Below, piece after piece: positions 23,831 through 34,799 of a stretch of 64,000 nt of DNA (within the stretch, counting starts at the first letter, position 1; the number at the start of each line of letters is the position of its first letter). Made by a program: the position numbers and the translations under genes. The notes below the pieces were generated by a model. It was not told the origin of the DNA. It saw only the letters and a program-made list of their open reading frames with translations, and made no database searches. The stretch covers positions 39,361,797-39,425,796 of the forward strand of contig NC_057816.1 of NCBI RefSeq assembly GCF_910594005.1, in the 5' to 3' direction. This DNA comes from Cervus elaphus (lineage: Eukaryota; Chordata; Mammalia; Artiodactyla; Cervidae).

Positions 23831-24619
23831 ACGGCACAAACAATAAACCATAACACATGCAAATTTTAAAAATCATTTAGGAGGCCAGGGAATTCCAAGA
23901 TGAAAAGCAGACTGTGACAGAAGAATCTAACTAGATCACAGATGAATGAAATAACCTCACTGAAGGCAGCAGGAGAAAAAGGTGATGACCTGAATATGAG
24001 TAGAGACTGTAAAACCAAACGCAAAGAAACACACAAAAGCATCTCAGTCTACACTCTAGTTGGTAAATTTGTCTCTCATGGAGTACAAGTCAACAAATTC
24101 GAAGTCACTGTATGTATATAACCAGAATTGAACAATTAAGTAAATGGATGGTAGATGGTAGGACCCAGGTTTCTCACTGTTGGAGTAGGAAGTTACAAAC
24201 AAAAAAGTGGGTGGGTAGGGTATTGAACAATGAGTCATATGATTTTGGATGAAAGAAATCATTATAAACTCCTTTTAGCTTAATAGAAATACAAATGGAT
24301 ATATAGAAATACTTACACATATGCATATATACAGGTTAGTATTTGTTATTGTTCATTTGCTCAGTCATATCTGACTATAAAAACACATATTCCCTCACCC
24401 TGTCTGATGAAAGGGCCTACAATAATGACTTTAGCCTCTATATAGCATTCTCTAACAAATGGCAGAGGGTAATGAATAAGTACAGTTGGTATTAAGTTAG
24501 AATTGGGAGTATCTATATGAATTCAAAAGTTTGGAAGGAAAGAAGGGAAGGAGGGAGAGAAGGATAGAAATAAAGAAAATATGAATAGAAATAGAAATCA
24601 AATATGTGTATTAATATTT
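23831..24619. other. Unclassified sequence; tiny Bov 3'-end fragment and purine-rich tract
   Basis: Around 24346-24376 the text 'ttgttcatttgctcagtcatatctgact' is a roughly 30-bp minus-strand fragment of the BovB/Bov-A 3' end. A G/A-rich tract lies at 24530-24600. No exon seen. Confidence 0.45.
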
Positions 24620-25170
24620 CCTAGCTGCCATATTTTTCTAGATTGAGAGGGCCTAGCAGCAATAACACTCCAACAGCAACTGGCACACACAGGAACCAGA
24701 TCTTGGTTTCAATAAAGGAAACCAGAGCTTCGGAGGAAAATGGTTGATCCTACTACTGGGGCAGAAAATATAACAAGATGATCCTGGAGTATCTTGAGAA
24801 TAAGCTCCCCAACCCAAATTTTAAAAATTTTGCTACAATAGGGCATGTCAAAACAACACAAAAGTTACATGAAAGAGCAGCCATACATGGCCAAAACTGA
24901 AGCAATCTGAGTAAATATATATGTAACATAGGATTGGATTATATCGAAAATATAAAATAAATGTCCAAGAATCTATATTGGTATGAATGAATGAAAGAAA
25001 ATATGTCATTATTTAAAAATATACAATGGATGGGTTAAACAGCAGACTAAACAAAGCAGAACTGGAAAATATACCCAAAGATATTACCCAGAATGCAACA
25101 CAAGAGAAAACAGAATGGAAAATGTGAGAGAAATATTAGAATATACAGAGGATAGATAAGAAGGTCCATT
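24620..25170 (+). mobile_element. Probable old L1M remnant
   Basis: Layout and wording (agctgccatatttttctag ... aggaaccagatcttgg ... gcagccatacatggcc) resemble diverged L1M non-coding 3' sequence, but no motif is decisive. Confidence 0.35.
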
Positions 25171-25317
25171 GCTTTTCTATTAGATGTCTTCAGGGGAAAA
25201 ATAAAATAAATAACAAATGACATTTAAAGGCTACAGATATCAAATTTTTAGAATTTATAAAAATATGAATTCTCTAGTCCTGAAAGTAACAGTTTATTAA
25301 AAAAAAGAATAAACAAA

Positions 25318-25554
25318 AGCTACTCTGGCAACCTGATGCAAAGAGCCAACTCATTAGAAAAGACCTTGATACTGGGAAAGATGGAAGGCTAAAGGAGAAG
25401 GGGACAACAGAGAACAAGATGGTTGGATGGTATCACTGACTCAATGGACATGAGTTTGAGCAAGCTCTGGGAGATGGTGAAGGACAGGGAAGCCTGGCAT
25501 CCTGCAGTCCACGGGGTTGCAAAGAGTCAGACACGACTGAGCAACTAACAACAA
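25318..25554 (+). mobile_element. BovB (RTE) LINE, 3' terminal fragment
   Basis: Begins at 'tctggcaacctgatgcaaagag' and runs through the conserved BovB 3' text (atggtatcactgactcaatgg, gtttgagcaagctctggg) to 'cacgactgagcaactaac'. Only the last 237 bp of the element are present. Confidence 0.92.
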
Positions 25555-25569
25555 TGCCTAGGCCTAGAC

Positions 25570-26600
25570 ACAGCATAATAAGCAGAACACCAAAGACAAA
25601 GCAGAGATCTTAAAAGCAGTCACACAGAAAAGATTAATCAGAATTCTCAGTAGCAATAATGGAGGCTGGATGACAGAAGAACGACTTAAAAATCTTGAAA
25701 GAAAACTATTACAAGGGGACTGCATTCCATTGCAAATCACATATCTTAACTTTTTTTTAAGTTTGCACCTAGAATACATAAAGAATTCTCAAAACAAAAA
25801 GAAGGCAACGAATCCGATAGAAAAATGGTAAAAGATTTGACCAGGCACTTCACCAAGAAAGTAAGAGGTAGCAGATAAGCACATGGAAAGATATTCAACA
25901 TCATTAATCACTAGGGAAAGAAAAATTTTAAACCATAATGAGATACTACACATTTTCACTACATATTTATTAAACTGGTTTAAAATTTTAAACACTGATC
26001 ATCTCAAGAACTGACAGTGATCCTAAAGAACTAGAACTTTCAATCGCTGATGATTAGTATGGAAAACAGTACAACCAGTTTGAAAAAGTTCAGCAATTAC
26101 TTAAAAAGTTAAACATATAGCTACTATATAATCCAGCTATCACTGATCTAGATACTTATCTAAGGAGAAGGAAATATATATTCATGTCAAAAGTCAAATT
26201 TGAAAACAATCCAAGTGTCCATCAATAAATCAATGAATAAACAAACTGTAGTATACCCATACAATGGAAGACTACTCATCAATAAAAAAAAAAAGCAAAC
26301 GATTGATACACACAACACGGATGAATTTCAAAATAATGCCAAGTAAAAGAAGTCAGAGAAAAATGAATGCATCTTTTATAATACCAGTTATATAAAATTC
26401 TAGAAAATGCAAACTAATCTATATTGACAAAACAATTCTGTAGTTGCCTGGGAATAAGACTGTGAGGTTTGGCAAGAAAGGGTGAGTGGGAGAGTTTATA
26501 AAGGAGTGTGTGCATATATCAAAACATTAAATCATTGCTTGACATATGTGCAGTTTATTATGTATCAATTACACCTCAATAAAGAAAGTAAAAAAAATAA
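25570..26600 (+). mobile_element. Old L1M: ORF1-end piece joined to a 3' region
   Basis: 25590-25745 resembles the region near the end of L1 ORF1 (gagatcttaaaagcagtcac ... aatggaggctggatgaca). After a junction the sequence is ORF2-end/3'UTR type (ccaagtgtccatcaataaatc, atacaatggaagactactcatc, gtttattatgtatcaattacacctcaataaag). A large internal deletion or two separate fragments would explain the jump. Confidence 0.68.
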
Positions 26601-26859
26601 GATGCAATTGAGAGAAGTTTTTTTCATATCATACAGGCAAAGGGACAGTATCCGGGTGTGTAAAAACCAAAAAGGAAGAGACATACAAACCAAAAGAAAA
26701 AAAATGGGTGGGAAAATATAAACAGGATATTTAACAGCAAACATGTATCACTGATAAATCTGATAAGGGAAACGATTCTCAATCTCATTCATGATCATAA
26801 ATACAAATTAAGATCATAACCAAACACCACCTACACCAATAATATTGGCTAATATATTA

Positions 26860-27098
26860 CTGTAGCTTAGTATATCTTGAAGTCAGGGAGACTATTTCCT
26901 CCAGCTCTATTAGTGTTTATGATTATTTTGGCTATAATGTTGTGTGTGTCTGTGTGTTTCCATACAAATTTTAAAATTATCTGTTCAAGTTCTGTGAAAA
27001 ATGCCATTGGATTTTGATAGGGATTGCATTGAATCTGTACATTGTCTTGGGTCGTATGGTCATTTTAACAAGGTTAATTCTTCCAATCCAAGAACACA
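26860..27098 (-). mobile_element. L1 ORF2 3' part, antisense, left of a BovB insertion
   Basis: On the plus strand the text 'tattttggctataatgttg', 'aaaaatgccattggattttgatagggattgcattgaatc' and 'gtatggtcattttaacaaggtta' is the complement of the L1 ORF2 3' coding part. It stops abruptly at 'ccaatccaagaacac', where the BovB begins. Confidence 0.85.
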
Positions 27099-28073
27099 GT
27101 TCAGTTCAGTTCAGTCGCTCAGTCATGTCCGACTCTTTGTGACCCCATGAATCGCAGCACGCCAGGCCTCCCTGTCCATCATCAACTCCCGGAGTTTACT
27201 CAAACTCATATCCATTGAGTTGGTGATACCATCCAGCCATCTCATCCTCTGTCACCTCCTTCTCCTCCTGCCCCCAATCCTCCCAGCATCAGGGTTTTTT
27301 CCAAAGAGTCAACTCTTCGCATGAGGTGGCCAAAGTACTGGAGTTTCAGCTTCAGCATCAGTCCTTCCAATGAACACCCGCAACTGATCTCCTTTAGGAT
27401 GGACTAGTTGGATCTCCTTGCAGTCCAAGGGACTCTCAACAGTCTTCTCCAACACCACAGTTCAAAAGCATCAACTTTTCAGCGCTCAACTTTCTTTATA
27501 GTCCAACTCTCATATCCATACATGACCACTGGAAAAACCATAGCCTTGACCAGATGGACTTTTGTTGGCAAAGTAATGTCTCTGCTTTTTAATATGCTGT
27601 CTAGGTTGGTCATAACATTCCTTCCAAGGAGTAAGCGTCTTTTAATTTCATGGCTGCAGTCACCATCTGCAGTGATTTTGGAGCCCCCCAAAATAAAGTC
27701 TGACACTGTTTCCACTGTTTTCCCATCTATTTGCCATGAAGCGATGGGACCAGATGCCATGATTTTAGTTTTCTGAATGTTAAGCTTTAAGCCAACTTTT
27801 TCACTCTCCTCTTTCACTTTCATCAAGAGGTTTTTTAGTTCCTCTTCACTTTCTGCCATAAGGGTGGTGTCATCCACATATCTGAGGTTATTGTTATTTC
27901 TCCCGGCAATCTAGATTCCAGCTTGTGCTTCTTCCAGCCCAGTGTTTCTCATGATATACTCTGCATATAAGTTAAATAAGCAGGGTGACAATATACAGCC
28001 TTAACGTACTCCTTTTCCTATTTGGAACCAGTCTGTTGTTCCATGTCCAGTTCTAACTGTTGCTTCCTGTAGG
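27099..28073 (-). mobile_element. BovB (RTE) LINE, 5'-truncated, inserted in L1
   Basis: The minus-strand element ends (left side) in three ttcag units (agttcagttcagttcag). Its coding remnant at 27479-27877 includes the RT motif C region as Y-V-D-D rather than Y-A-D-D and the post-RT 'SWQIDGKTVETVSDF' stretch. It is 5'-truncated near the 'gttccatgtccagttctaact' text at about 28050. No target-site duplication is evident. Confidence 0.92.
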
Positions 28074-28165
28074 TCCTTCCATCTGTATGAGTAACTTTCA
28101 GTTTCTTTCAACAGTACCCGATAATTTTCCAAGTACAGATGTTTTACCTCCTTAGGTAAGTTTAT
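28074..28165 (-). mobile_element. L1 ORF2 3' part, antisense, right of the BovB
   Basis: The antisense L1 resumes: 'ccttccatctgtatgag', 'tttctttcaacagtacc', 'tgttttacctccttaggtaagtttattc'. Together with 26860-27098 it restores one collinear L1 segment. Confidence 0.75.
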
Positions 28166-28169
28166 TCAC

Positions 28170-28655
28170 TCTCAGATATAGAGAACAAACTAGTACTTAG
28201 CAGTGGGGAATGGGAAGAGGAGAGGGGCAATATATGAGTAGGATATTAAGAGATATAGATCATTAGGTATAAAATAAGCTACAAGGATACATTGTACACC
28301 ACTTGCAATATAGACAATATTTGATAATTATAAATAAGTACAATCTTTAAAAATTATGAATCACTACATTGTATACCTGTAACATATAATATTATACGTC
28401 AACTGTGGGCTTCCCAGGTGGCACTAGGGGTAAAGAGCCTGCCTGCCAATGCAGGAGACATAAGACTTGCAGGTTTGATCCCTGGATCTGGAAGATCCCC
28501 TGGAGGAGAGCATGGCAACCCACTCCAGTATTCTTGCCTCAAGACTCCCATGGACAGAGACTGGTGGGCTACAGTTCATAGGGTCACAAAGAGTCGGACA
28601 TGACTGAAACAACAGCACAGCACATGTCAACTATATTTCAATTAAAAAAAAGAAA
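28170..28655 (+). mobile_element. L1 3'UTR fragment, interrupted by Bov-tA
   Basis: L1 3'UTR text on the plus strand: 'agaacaaactagtacttagcagtgggg', 'ctacaaggatacattgtacacc', 'gaatcactacattgtatacctgtaac', then after the SINE 'gtcaactatatttcaatt'. It is opposite in orientation to the L1 piece immediately to its left. Confidence 0.72.
28406..28625 (+). mobile_element. Bov-tA SINE
   Basis: Full-length head ('gggcttcccaggtggcactag'), body and tail. A 7-bp direct repeat gtcaact (28399-28405 and 28626-28632) flanks it within the L1 3'UTR. Confidence 0.93.
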
Positions 28656-28669
28656 AAAAAATCTATGAA

Positions 28670-29240
28670 TGAACGGTAACATTTATTCCTGGTGAGTCTG
28701 AATTGCCATGACCACTTTAGAAAATAATCTTGTATTGTCTTGTAAAATTCACCCTTTTCTTCCCTGTAATCCAGCATTTCTACTACTCAGTATATATTAC
28801 AGATAAACTCTTACACATGCACATCAGGATACAACCCAAAATGTTCATAGCAGCACAGATTATGGGAGCAAAAAATTAGCAAAAAATCTCCATCAAAAAA
28901 GTGGATAAATATGGTATGTTCTCAAAATGGAATTTATGTAACAGCCAAAATGAATGAACTATAGTATCACGAAATAACATGAACAAATCTTAGAAACATA
29001 ATGTTGAATGAAAAAAAGCAAGTCTCAGTACAAAAATATTTTTGTAAAGTTCAAAAACATGCAAAACTAAGCTATACATTTTCAGGGATTCATACAAATA
29101 TATGTGAAAAAAAATAGATGAAAGCAAAGAAGCACATGAAAAGTTGTAATTACCACAGTGCAAGCAATGGGAAGGAAAATGGGATAAAGGAGGAACACAT
29201 AGGTATTTCATTTCCAGATCTGAGGGCTTATTTCAGAAAT
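28670..29240 (+). mobile_element. Old L1M 3' region
   Basis: L1M-type text: 'tgtaatccagcatttctactac', 'gttcatagcagcacagattatggg', 'gaataaaatgttg'-like spacing, and 'gaaaaaaagcaagtctcag'. Confidence 0.6.
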
Positions 29241-29258
29241 GTTTATTTTATTATCATG

Positions 29259-29296
<38 letters not shown>
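29259..29296. repeat. (TA)n microsatellite
   Basis: An uninterrupted alternating AT run of about 36 bp. Confidence 0.97.
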
Positions 29297-29298
<2 letters not shown>

Positions 29299-30519
29299 TA
29301 GATACACTCTTTTACATGTATAAATATTATACTTTTTAAAATACTGAAGAAAAATTTTGAGTATTTCATAAATACTGATATATTCTAAAAAGTTACTCTC
29401 AAATTTCATGCACAACTACAAACTTATTCTGCCACTAGCAATAAAGAGGCTGTGAAGTCATGTATGTAAAATGTGTAAGAGCAGAAGGTAAAAGTCATAC
29501 AGATAAAAAATCATATAAATCCTTTCCATATTTTTGAGTATTGTAAGGGTTGGTAGGGTATTGAGTTGACAAAAGTGAGTGGAATAGAAATTTTTTAAAT
29601 GTAAAATCCCCAAAACAAGATATGTTTACATTACCTGGTTTCAAGTATTAATTAAAAAGAAACAAAGAATTTCTATAAAGATTTCTGCAGAGACACATTT
29701 TCTAAAGAATAATGACATAATGAATAAAACAATTTTTGCAGGTAGTCACATTTTGAGTTTTTTTTTCTTTACATCAATTTTAAGGATATAAACACTGTTT
29801 CATAAGCAGCATTTGCAAGTTGCCAAGTTTTGAAATATTAGGTGTATAAATTATCCAGAAGTAGAAGAAGATGTATCACATTAATGTTAAAGATTCATAC
29901 CAACAAGCTACACCTTGACACATAAAGGATACCAGTAACCTGATAACATGTAGGAAAACCCGATGGACAGTATTTTAATACCTAATGTGAAAATCTTAAT
30001 TCACTTATTACCCTAAACCTGATGAAGTGTTCGGTCTATTTCACTCTTTTTTCTATTTATACTCCCTGTCTAAGCAACTACTAGAGAGGAAGAAAGGTGT
30101 CTTAAGTCACAGATTACTTAAATTGGAAGCTAATTCTGCAACCAATGTCAAATTTTACTTCTTAATAGTATTTTTTTTTGAACACCTGGCATATATAAGT
30201 GTGCCATTTTCCAGGCATCTCTTTTTGGCACCCTCTTGTATCCCCACCACCACAACTACCAACCAACTGACTCTTCCCGAGGCCCAGATGCCCTTTCCTA
30301 CACATCAAAATCCTCTCTCTGGGTACCTCTTTGCAATACCCTGTCCCAGTACTATGCCTTTATAAACAGGATATTGGAAGTAAGAGATCTAAACATGAAA
30401 TGCCATCAGAATAGAAATTTTTCTTACTAAAAGTGAGTTCAATTGAGTAGGACCTGTGAGAGTAAGAACATCCAAATAGCAATCACGGTAAAGAAAAATG
30501 TTTGTCTCTGAAGATAAAG
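29297..30519. other. Unclassified AT-rich sequence
   Basis: No gene supported. A 112-codon plus-strand open frame near 30027-30365 has low-complexity, histidine/threonine-rich parts and no domain. Confidence 0.35.
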
Positions 30520-30752
30520 GGATGCCAGGGAGAAACCAGACAGGCCTTTTTGATAAGTCTTTCCTAGTTTGCTACAATTGCCTCCTAACTCCTTAACTAT
30601 TACATTTCCTCCATGACTGTCTACTCTTCATCTAATTCAGCATAAAATACCCAGTTCTAACAGCTTCTGTGGGTTTTCACTTCCTAATGAAGACTTCATG
30701 TCATGCAAAACTTACATTAAATAAATTTGTACGCTTTTATCCTGTTTAAAAA
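30520..30752 (+). mobile_element. ERV LTR remnant (3' part)
   Basis: The end of the block, 'cttacattaaataaatttgtacgcttttatcctgtt', has the form of an LTR R/U5 with AATAAA at 30719-30724 followed by a T-rich stretch. The upstream U3 is degraded and its start uncertain. Confidence 0.45.
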
Positions 30753-31354
30753 GAAAAAGAAAAATGTTTGTTTTGGGAATTGTGGGGGGTGGGGAAGGTA
30801 GACAATGCCACTTCTTTCCTCGCATTCCCACAAAATATGTTCAAATCTATTTAATAGTTATTTTTTATTCTACCTTACATTAGAAGTACTTGTTCACCCA
30901 TCTATTCTCAATTCAACATTTCAATTCAATAAGTAATTTTTCAGTAATGAAGGTCTTTAGGAATGAAGACAATGTCAGAACCAGCCATATATTCTCTACT
31001 ATTATTTAGCATCACTCTTTGCACTAACACACAATGAAGGCTTACTAATTTCAGCTTATTTGCATTACCTCTCAAATTAAAGCTCAAAAAGAAGAAAAAT
31101 CAGTGAATAAAGTCAAATCTTTTCACACTCAGGAGTGCAGAAAACCTGCACATTATTTGGATTATGTTTCTATGTGACTTGACTACTTGATTACAACTGC
31201 TAGCAGTTTTTATTTTGCACTGTCCTCCCTCAAATGAAAAAGTTTTTGCCACCTGTAAGGATACATTCTAAATAAATTTCTCCAATTCTTGAAGGCATAC
31301 CCATATTAACCTCACAGCTATTTTTTAAATAGTCTATAAATTACTGTCAAATTT
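30753..31354. other. Unclassified sequence
   Basis: Nothing recognisable beyond a short G-rich tract at 30782-30798. Confidence 0.35.
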
Positions 31355-31515
31355 ACAAATGAGTGTTTCTCCATCTCTGACATATACATGAATCTCAATC
31401 ACCTGGAGATTTTGTTAAAATGCAAATTATGATTAAAGTCAGGAATGGAACTTGTATCTCCAGTTCTAACAAGCTCCCACGTGATGTCAGTGGTTTCTGA
31501 TTCACCAGTAACAGT
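31355..31515 (+). mobile_element. hAT-Charlie MER5-type remnant
   Basis: The text 'aatctcaatcacctggagattttg', 'ttctaacaagctcccacgtgatg' and 'gtggtttctgattc' fits a MER5-like non-autonomous DNA transposon. Confidence 0.5.
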
Positions 31516-33104
31516 GTGCTTAAGAAACAGCACCTCTGTGATTAGAACCCAAGGCTTCATTCTCTCACTTCAAACATCCCTCACTGAGTTATTACAACTC
31601 TTTTTCAGAGTGAGGGGTCGGGGAAAATCCCAGCAAGAGAAGCAAATTGGCTTCTGTTGATTGAAAAAAGTAATAATAATTACTTAGTGAACATTATTGA
31701 CTAATGGATTCAGATTCAATTAGCTAGAAACTCAAAAGGAACTATATTTCAGTACTCTGCCTTTAAGATGCATTAAAACGGGGGGGGGGGGGGGCGCGGC
31801 GGGGACAATTAACTTCTAAATGATAGCTGAGTCAGTCACTATCCAGCCCAATCTCCTGCTTTTGTTTCAACCTACGTTCCATAATGATGAGACCTGGCCT
31901 TCGAAAAGATGATTCTGGCACAGCCGGGTCTTCAATTGTCCAACAGCATCATTAAGGGAATCCATAGTAAATAGGACTGTCTTTTTAAGCACACCCTTAA
32001 AAACCCATATACGCAAAAGATTTTATCTTTTTCCAGGCAGAGACAATCTGACATGACATACTTATTTCAGTGATGGTGCTATTTCTTCAAATGATCCTTC
32101 GAGATCCTTCGAGACTCATTTTTGCTTTCCAGTCATAGCTTTCATGATCCTAGACGTAGTATTCAAGGGAAGAATTACAGTCACTACTCCGGCCTGCCAA
32201 TCAGAAACCTCTTTGGAGCTCATTATTATTGGCTTATTTGGTTTTTTGTGATTAGAAGATATGGTTATAACTCACCAAAGCTATTTAATCCCAAGTATTC
32301 ACTGAAATCAGCTGAGGATTCTCACATTCAGCTTCAATAAGGAGATGGTAATCTTTGTAAACTGTGCCTTCTTTTAAAACATATGTTTTAAATATGTTTC
32401 CAGCATATCATTTCTCTGCAGAATTTTCCATACTTACACCTGATTATGAATTCAGCCGAAAAGTGTAACACAGTTGATTTTGCTATATTTAAAGATGTTA
32501 CAAAGTGCAACCTTGGTGTTCCATTAACCGTTGCTCAACATTTGGTTCTATTTGGGGAGCCAGATAAATGCTCACATCTAATATCCTTATGTTGCACCCA
32601 GATACCATGCTTTTGCAAAGTAAAAACTCATCATTGCCTTGCTCCATTTGAGCCCAACTACTAGACACGGAGGCACAGCAACAGAATTTCTAATAAAGGC
32701 TTTATCAGCAGAGTAAGTGTCCTATCTTAGGTTGGCAGCCAGTCAAGATTCTTTAAGGATATTACCTGGGACCAGAAGAATAAGTATGAAAATGAGGCGT
32801 GGGCTAAAGTTAAATGTGGATGAAAAGAAACTGTAAGTTAAATTCTGGAGCCAAGAAAAAAGAGTGAAAACAACATCAACGATAGGTACCAATCAAGCAC
32901 CAAGTTAGGGGACAAAAGAGCCCATACTCTTTTGGGATGAATGTCAAACACAGAGTTCATGGACTACTATGAATATATGATCAAATCCAATATATACTGA
33001 AGAAGCAAGACCAGAGAATCAGGAAATGCTTGCAAACTAAAGACTCAAACACATTTCCACAATGTTCTGATATGACTGGGCTTCTTCTATGCCTGGACAA
33101 AACA
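31516..33104. other. Unclassified sequence with a poly(G) tract
   Basis: A G-run (about 15 G then CGCGGCGGGG) lies at 31780-31804. A short direct duplication of gatccttcga occurs at about 32095-32114. No gene was accepted. Confidence 0.35.
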
Positions 33105-33215
33105 TTGGAAGGAAGCAAAGTAGGAAGGAGGGAGGGAGGCAGAAAAGGGAGGCAGAGAACGGAAAAGAGCGAGAATGGAAAGGAGGGAGGAAGGAAAAAA
33201 GGGATGAGAGAGGGA
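33105..33215. repeat. Purine-rich (GGA/GAAA)n low-complexity tract
   Basis: About 110 bp almost entirely of A and G. Apparent lysine/arginine/glycine-rich reading frames on either strand are by-products of composition. Confidence 0.9.
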
Positions 33216-33354
33216 ATGTTGGTGTCAAAATATTTTGTTCTGCAAAAAGGAACCAGGGTTTTTGGATGAAGGCTCACTCTAGAGCTAGAGCAGGGAAACT
33301 ATAAGACGAACCTGGGACTTTCTGTTTCACCAGAGTAAGAAGCGGTGAAAAATC

Positions 33355-33686
33355 CTGTGCTGTGCTCACTCACGCAATTGTGGCTGAGGCTGTGGGGTCC
33401 CAGGGACTGTAGCCTGCCGGCTCCCCTGCCCATGGGGCTTCTCCCGGCAAGAATACCGGAGGGGGTTGCCATGCCCTCCTCCAGGGAATCTTCTCAACAC
33501 AGAGATAGAATCCAGGCCCCCCATATTGCGAGTGAATTCTTTACCATCTGAGCCCACCAGGGAAGCCCAAGACACTGGGGTGGGTAGTCTATCCCTTCTC
33601 CAGGGGAACTTCCTGACTCAGGAATCAAACCGGGGTCTCCTGCATTGTAGGCGGATCCTACACCAGCTGAGCTACCCGGGAAGCCC
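33355..33686 (-). mobile_element. Double-headed Bov-tA SINE
   Basis: On the minus strand: one tRNA-like head (gggcttcccgggtagctcag) and a partial body at 33686-33570, then a second head (gggcttccctggtgggctc) with full Bov-A body at 33569-33355. An 8-bp direct repeat gaaaaatc (33347-33354 and 33687-33694) brackets the whole composite, so it probably inserted as one unit. It has the same architecture as the copy at 13064-13395. Confidence 0.88.
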
Positions 33687-33819
33687 GAAAAATCATGGGA
33701 AAGGATCAAAAAGACATGAAACCCATTTTAAAGAGGCTCCTACCAACCAAATCTGAAACAACTTGACCATTAAAATAAATTAATAGTAATAAAATACAAA
33801 GAAAATTCAAAAATGAGGG

Positions 33820-33905
33820 GTATATGTGTACATATAGTTAATTCACTTTGATGTACAGCAGAAACTAACACATCATAAAGCAACTATACTCCAGCAAAAA
33901 TTCAT
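33820..33905 (+). mobile_element. L1 3'UTR end fragment
   Basis: Ruminant L1 3' end text: 'gttaattcactttgatgtacagcagaaactaac', 'aaagcaactatactccag'. Confidence 0.7.
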
Positions 33906-34345
33906 CTAAAATTAATCATAATAGATTATAACATATTGAAGAAAATAAGAATATATGAGTACATCCTAATAAAAATAAATGAGTGATTAAATGGAGGAGA
34001 AGGGAAATCTCTTCCTTATAGGAGAATTCCAGCTAATAAATATGGAAGACATTATGGAATTAGAAAATCAAGAATGGACGCTGCAACTGGTGTGTAAAAA
34101 TTTGGCAAGGAACACAACATTGCATAGTCTCAAGTTGTCTCCCCACAAATTAGAACAACCTGACCCTGGGGGCCTCGTACTATCAGCCATCAAGATGGAT
34201 ACAGCACCATTTGTGTCACTCCCCCGCAAAGTGCATAAACTGAATCCAATCGTTAGAAAATGCGAGATGAAACCGAATCATAGGACAGTCTACAAAACAT
34301 CTGACCTGTAATCTTCAAAAATATTCAGCTAAAGAAATTGCAGGT

Positions 34346-34799
34346 TAAAGGCGACAAACACTACTATATGGGCTTCCCAGGTGGTACAGTAGCAAAGAAT
34401 CTGCCTGCTGATGCAGGAGACACAGGTTTGATCCTTAAGTTGGGAAGATCCTCTGGAAAAGGAAATGGCAACCCACTCCTGCATTCTTGCCTGGGAAATC
34501 TCATCAAGATTTCCTCGCCAGAGGAGACTAGAGAGCTACAGACCAAGGGGCCACAAAAGAGTCGGACCCAACTGAGTGACTGAGCACACACACACATGCA
34601 TAACACTACTATATATAAACTACATAATAAGAACTTACTGTATAACACAGGGAACTCTACTCAATACTATGTAATGACCTATATGGGAAAAGAATCTAAA
34701 GAGTAGATATATGTATGTGCATAACTGATTCACTTGGCTGTAGAGCAGAAAGGCACAACATTGTAAATCAGTTATACTCCAATAAAAATGTTTTAAAAA
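34346..34799 (+). mobile_element. Younger L1 3'UTR, itself containing a Bov-tA
   Basis: After the SINE the L1 text reads 'cttactgtataacacagggaactctactcaatactatgtaatgacctatatggg' and 'gttatactccaataaaaatg', a recent ruminant L1 3' end. Its left border is uncertain. Confidence 0.7.
34370..34601 (+). mobile_element. Bov-tA SINE with perfect 13-bp target-site duplication
   Basis: Full head, body and tail ending in a (CA)-rich stretch. The duplication aacactactatat is perfect at 34357-34369 and 34602-34614, which dates it after the surrounding L1. Confidence 0.95.

Noticed and set aside
30027..30365. 112-codon plus-strand frame
   Set aside because: Low-complexity composition, no domain, no splice sites. 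Next to an LTR remnant.
31830..31960. Minus-strand frame reminiscent of a hAT transposase C-terminus (MDSLNDAVGQLKTRL)
   Set aside because: The similarity is to a short pattern only; stops surround it and no further transposase motif was found.
33030..33304. Overlapping 60-98 codon frames on both strands
   Set aside because: They arise from a purine-rich low-complexity tract.
34001..34311. 106-codon open frame on the plus strand
   Set aside because: It lies in old L1M 3' non-coding sequence and has no domain or splice context.
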